This document shows positions 61,953 to 64,000 of a DNA stretch of 64,000 nucleotides, piece after piece (position 1 is the first letter of the stretch; each line of letters begins with the position of its first letter). This DNA comes from an uncultured Verrucomicrobiota bacterium (GTDB lineage Bacteria; Verrucomicrobiota; Kiritimatiellia; CAIVKH01), in assembly GCA_937872895.1 (NCBI GenBank), contig CALMUP010000038.1, forward strand, positions 88,823-152,822, given 5' to 3'. The position numbers and the translations under genes were made by a program. The notes beneath the pieces are model-generated. The model saw only the letters and a program-made list of their open reading frames with translations. It had not been told where the DNA came from and did not search any database.

Positions 61953-62216
61953 ATGATGCGTGCATGGTCGATCGTTGCGTGGGTGTTGATGTGGATGTGG
62001 TTTTCGGTGTCGGTGGTGGCGGCGATCCGGTTGTCCCTCCTGCATCCCGACCGCCCGGTTGGATACCTGGTCGGCATCTGGATCCTGCCGGCTTGTTTTG
62101 GCGTGTTGGTCTGGCTGCAGGCCCGGGTGGTGATCGACACGTTCCGGCGCCGACGGCGTTTAGGCCGGTGTGGGGTCGCGCGGATGAAGGGAGGGATGTC
62201 GTGTACCTGGAACTGA
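61953..62216 (+). CDS. Small two-helix membrane protein
   Basis: An 87-residue protein with two membrane helices (IVAWVLMWMWFSVSVVAAI and LVGIWILPACFGVLVWLQA) and a basic C-terminal half (RRRRRLGR). AAGGGAG precedes the start. It overlaps the next gene by 16 bases. No family recognised. Confidence 0.5.
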   Translation: MMRAWSIVAWVLMWMWFSVSVVAAIRLSLLHPDRPVGYLVGIWILPACFGVLVWLQARVVIDTFRRRRRLGRCGVARMKGGMSCTWN

Positions 62217-62557
62217 TCCTGATGGCCGTGATGTTGACGGTGGCGGTGGTTGGGCTGTTCGCGCTTCCGGTAGGTGTGGGGTGGGCGGTGCGGAGATGGA
62301 TATTTCCGAGGGCCCATCCACGTTGGCTGGCGATCGGGTTGGCGGTGGGCCTGGTGGCGGTTTCGTCCTGGTGGCGAATAGCGTCCGGGCGGTTTGAGTT
62401 TGAACCGCTATGGATCCAGGTGTTGAGTCTGGTGTTTAAGGTCGCCTTCATCCAATCCCTGTGCCGGTATGGGATATGGCGGGCCGATGCGCGGGCAATC
62501 CAGAAGAGGTATGACCTGTCGGGTGTATCAAATAGTTCAGGCAGGGAGGTCCGGTGA
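62201..62557 (+). CDS. Small multi-pass membrane protein (GTG start)
   Basis: A 118-residue protein reading (M)YLELILMAVMLTVAVVGLFA after a GTG at 62201 with GGGAGGG upstream. It has about three membrane segments (also WLAIGLAVGLVAVSSWW and IQVLSLVFKVAFIQSL) and a charged C-terminus. It overlaps both neighbours. Function unknown. Confidence 0.5.
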   Translation: MYLELILMAVMLTVAVVGLFALPVGVGWAVRRWIFPRAHPRWLAIGLAVGLVAVSSWWRIASGRFEFEPLWIQVLSLVFKVAFIQSLCRYGIWRADARAIQKRYDLSGVSNSSGREVR

Positions 62558-62643
62558 TGATCGCGATGTCGATGATGGGAACCATGTTCGGTATGGTTGC
62601 GTTTGTGATGGTGTGCGCCACCGCCCGGCGGGTCAAGCGGTAG
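62557..62643 (+). CDS. 28-residue hydrophobic peptide
   Basis: The ATG at 62557 shares its A with the previous stop (TGATG) and is preceded by GGAGG. The product is one Met-rich hydrophobic stretch (MSMMGTMFGMVAFVMVCATA) ending RRVKR. It completes a run of overlapping tiny membrane genes; it may be real or a remnant. Confidence 0.4.
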   Translation: MIAMSMMGTMFGMVAFVMVCATARRVKR

Positions 62644-62751
62644 GAGGAGGAGTTGGAGCGATTGCGCCGGGAACGTTCGTAGAGCGTGGTGGTTGAGTGC
62701 GTTGATGTTCGGTGGTTTTGGCGATGGTGGAGGTGGGTCGGGTCGATGGGG

Positions 62752-62885
62752 TGTACGAGTGGGTGTAGGAGTAGGTGGGGGCGTGGGCGTGGGCGTACTC
62801 GTACACGAACTCGTACACGCAAATCGCTGCCGGTACGAAACGCGCGGATCGGCAGGGATGCCGATCCCTACCAGCGCAGGGGAAT
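62752..62885. repeat. Dispersed ~100-bp repeat, copy 1
   Basis: It starts GTGTACGAGTGGGTGTAGGA and runs through GCGTGGGCGTGGGCGTACTC and CGTACACG to ATCGCTGCCGGTACGAAACG. GTGTACGAG and CTCGTACAC arms can pair. A second copy is at 63857-63968. Just after it, GGCAGGGATGCCGATCC forms another hairpin. Confidence 0.8.
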
Positions 62886-62978
62886 GTCCGGCCGGTCGGT
62901 GCTGTCATTGTCCATGGGTTGGACCATTGTGAAGGCGGGTTGTCCAGAGGCTGGACCCATGGGCGGGTGGGAGGTAGG

Positions 62979-63308
62979 ATGATCCGTGCGATGAGAACCC
63001 ATCAGGAAATCGATCAGCGCAGCCTGGCGTTGGCTCGCCGTATCGTGGACCGGTTGGATGCCGGTTCGTGGTCGGGCGGGGTTGAGAGTGCGCGGCTGGT
63101 GAACCGGCGTTGGCGGGCGATCCAGGATTCCGGGGTGCACCGTGCGTGGGCGGCGTTGCTGGAACAGCCGTGGCCGGCCATTCGCGCTGCGTTGCTTGAT
63201 CCGTCGGAGGCCGGCGTGCAGCTGCGCCAGAACAATCCGTTTTGCGGCATCCTTTCCCCGCAGGAGCGGTGGGCGGTTTACCGGGAGTTTGCGCGTCATG
63301 CGGCGTGA
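62979..63308 (+). CDS. First protein of a nucleotidyltransferase two-gene module (antitoxin-like)
   Basis: A 109-residue helical protein (THQEIDQRSLALARRIVDRL, SARLVNRRWRAIQDSGVHRA, LLEQPWPAIRAALLDPSEAG, QNNPFCGILSPQERWAVYREF). Its stop lies 11 bases inside the next gene, so translation is coupled. Small helical partners precede DUF6036/AbiEii-type nucleotidyltransferases in toxin-antitoxin-like modules. The start could also be the ATG at 62991. Confidence 0.6.
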   Translation: MIRAMRTHQEIDQRSLALARRIVDRLDAGSWSGGVESARLVNRRWRAIQDSGVHRAWAALLEQPWPAIRAALLDPSEAGVQLRQNNPFCGILSPQERWAVYREFARHAA

Positions 63309-63810
63309 CCAGATGGAACATGTGTTGCGGGCGGCGGCGGCGATCACCAAGGAGCGGGAATTCGTCGTGCTCGGCAGCCAGGCCCTGCTGGCTTCGGTGC
63401 CGGATCCGGCGCCACCGTTGGATCAGTCGATGGAGCTGGATGTATATCCGCTGAACAATCCGGCGGCGGCCGACCTGATTGACGGCTCGATCGGGGAGTT
63501 GTCCCCGTTTGGCGAAACCTTTGGCTATTACGCCCATGGCGTCGGGCCGGAAACGGCCATTCTGCCGCGGGCGTGGCGGGACCGTGCGCGCATCGTCGAA
63601 AACGAGAATACCGGCGGGGCGCGGGGGATCTGTCCGGGGCCGGCCGATCTGGCGATCGCCAAGCTGGCGGCGGGACGTGCGAAGGACCTCGTTTTCGTCC
63701 GGGCGATGCTGGAACAAGGGATCGTGCACCGACGTGACCTGGATGCCGTACTGCCCGAACTGGATCACGCGACGAGCACCCTCGTCGCCGCGCGGCTCGA
63801 TCGGCTGTAG
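63298..63810 (+). CDS. DUF6036/AbiEii-like nucleotidyltransferase
   Basis: A 170-residue protein with a nucleotidyltransferase-fold start: EREFVVLGSQALLASVPDP (GS motif near residue 27) and SMELDVYPLNN (acidic pair). A central region (GGARGICPGPADLAIAKLAAGRAKDLVFVRAML) resembles the DLxxxKLxAxRxKD segment of AbiEii/DUF6036 proteins. Such enzymes can modify tRNA or other targets as toxins. Coupled to the preceding gene and flanked by dispersed repeats. Confidence 0.75.
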   Translation: MRRDQMEHVLRAAAAITKEREFVVLGSQALLASVPDPAPPLDQSMELDVYPLNNPAAADLIDGSIGELSPFGETFGYYAHGVGPETAILPRAWRDRARIVENENTGGARGICPGPADLAIAKLAAGRAKDLVFVRAMLEQGIVHRRDLDAVLPELDHATSTLVAARLDRL

Positions 63811-63856
63811 CCGGGTCGTCCGATTCGCTGTCGGCGTAAACGCCCGGATCGATTTG

Positions 63857-63968
63857 GGTGTACGAGCGGGTGTAGGAGTAGGTGGGCGCGTGGGCGTGGG
63901 CGTACTCGTACACGCACTCGTACATGCGGATCGCTGCCGGGACGAAACGTGCGGATTGGCAGGGGGGG
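63857..63968. repeat. Dispersed ~100-bp repeat, copy 2
   Basis: GTGTACGAGCGGGTGTAGGA through GCGTGGGCGTGGGCGTACTC to ATCGCTGCCGGGACGAAACG, in the same orientation as 62752-62885 with only scattered differences. It extends close to the window end. Confidence 0.8.
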
Positions 63969-64000
63969 TGATTTCTGCCGGTGCACACACCCGGATCGAT

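Overview
The window is high-GC DNA from a free-living Gram-negative (diderm) bacterium. It carries an LpxL-type lipid A acyltransferase, a TolC-like outer-membrane channel, a TonB-dependent receptor, Gsp (type II secretion) assembly proteins and an O-antigen type ABC exporter. Large secreted proteins with thrombospondin type 3 (TSP3) calcium-binding repeats, alpha-glucan hydrolases, a formylglycine-generating-enzyme-like protein and an Rhs island would fit the PVC group (Verrucomicrobiota/Kiritimatiellota). That placement is an impression from gene content; there is no rRNA or marker gene here to prove it.

Layout: 1-7.0 kb is housekeeping: ftsK (cut by the window edge), a ROK sugar kinase, tRNA-Leu(GAG), a LysM amidase, a CPXCG zinc-ribbon protein and an HD hydrolase. 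7.4-12.1 kb is a secreted GH31 alpha-glucosidase with a long TSP3/glucan-binding tail. 12.4-17.6 kb (minus) is one tightly coupled operon, gspK-gspL-gspM followed by a polysaccharide ABC permease and a Wzt-like ATPase. 17.7-21.9 kb (plus) couples a zinc-ribbon protein, PdxB and a large exported glycosidase-like protein. 22.4-25.9 kb is a secreted GH57/GH119-like protein; its promoter region shares the octamer CGCTTTAC with the GH31 promoter region. 25.9-30.8 kb is a two-gene signalling unit: a membrane sensor without kinase domain overlapping a hybrid kinase without membrane segments. 30.9-35.5 kb has small envelope genes, tRNA-Met and two intergenic patches full of short palindromic repeats. 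35.5-41.7 kb is a complete tripartite efflux operon. 42-44.2 kb holds small genes including a thermonuclease homologue. 44.3-49.1 kb is a TonB receptor with a YfiR/NarX-like kinase/receiver operon.

49.8-61.7 kb is the accessory island. A secreted repeat protein and an Sec-exported Rhs protein carrying a glycogen-binding-type domain lead into a stack of exchangeable Rhs tips. These are an AT-rich tip plus a candidate immunity gene, then a second Rhs core fragment duplicated exactly over 218 bp. Next comes a TnpA_REP (Y1/HUH) mobile unit with inverted ends, then a third divergent Rhs core plus toxin-like tip and its own candidate immunity gene. A second unit with the same ends but a different cargo gene lies at 60.97-61.64 kb. 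The remainder, to 64 kb, is a run of tiny membrane proteins and a nucleotidyltransferase (DUF6036/AbiEii-like) two-gene module bracketed by a ~100-bp dispersed repeat.

The strongest candidates for something new are the Rhs-tip/TnpA_REP array, the translational coupling of gspKLM to a polysaccharide exporter, and the split sensor/kinase pair.
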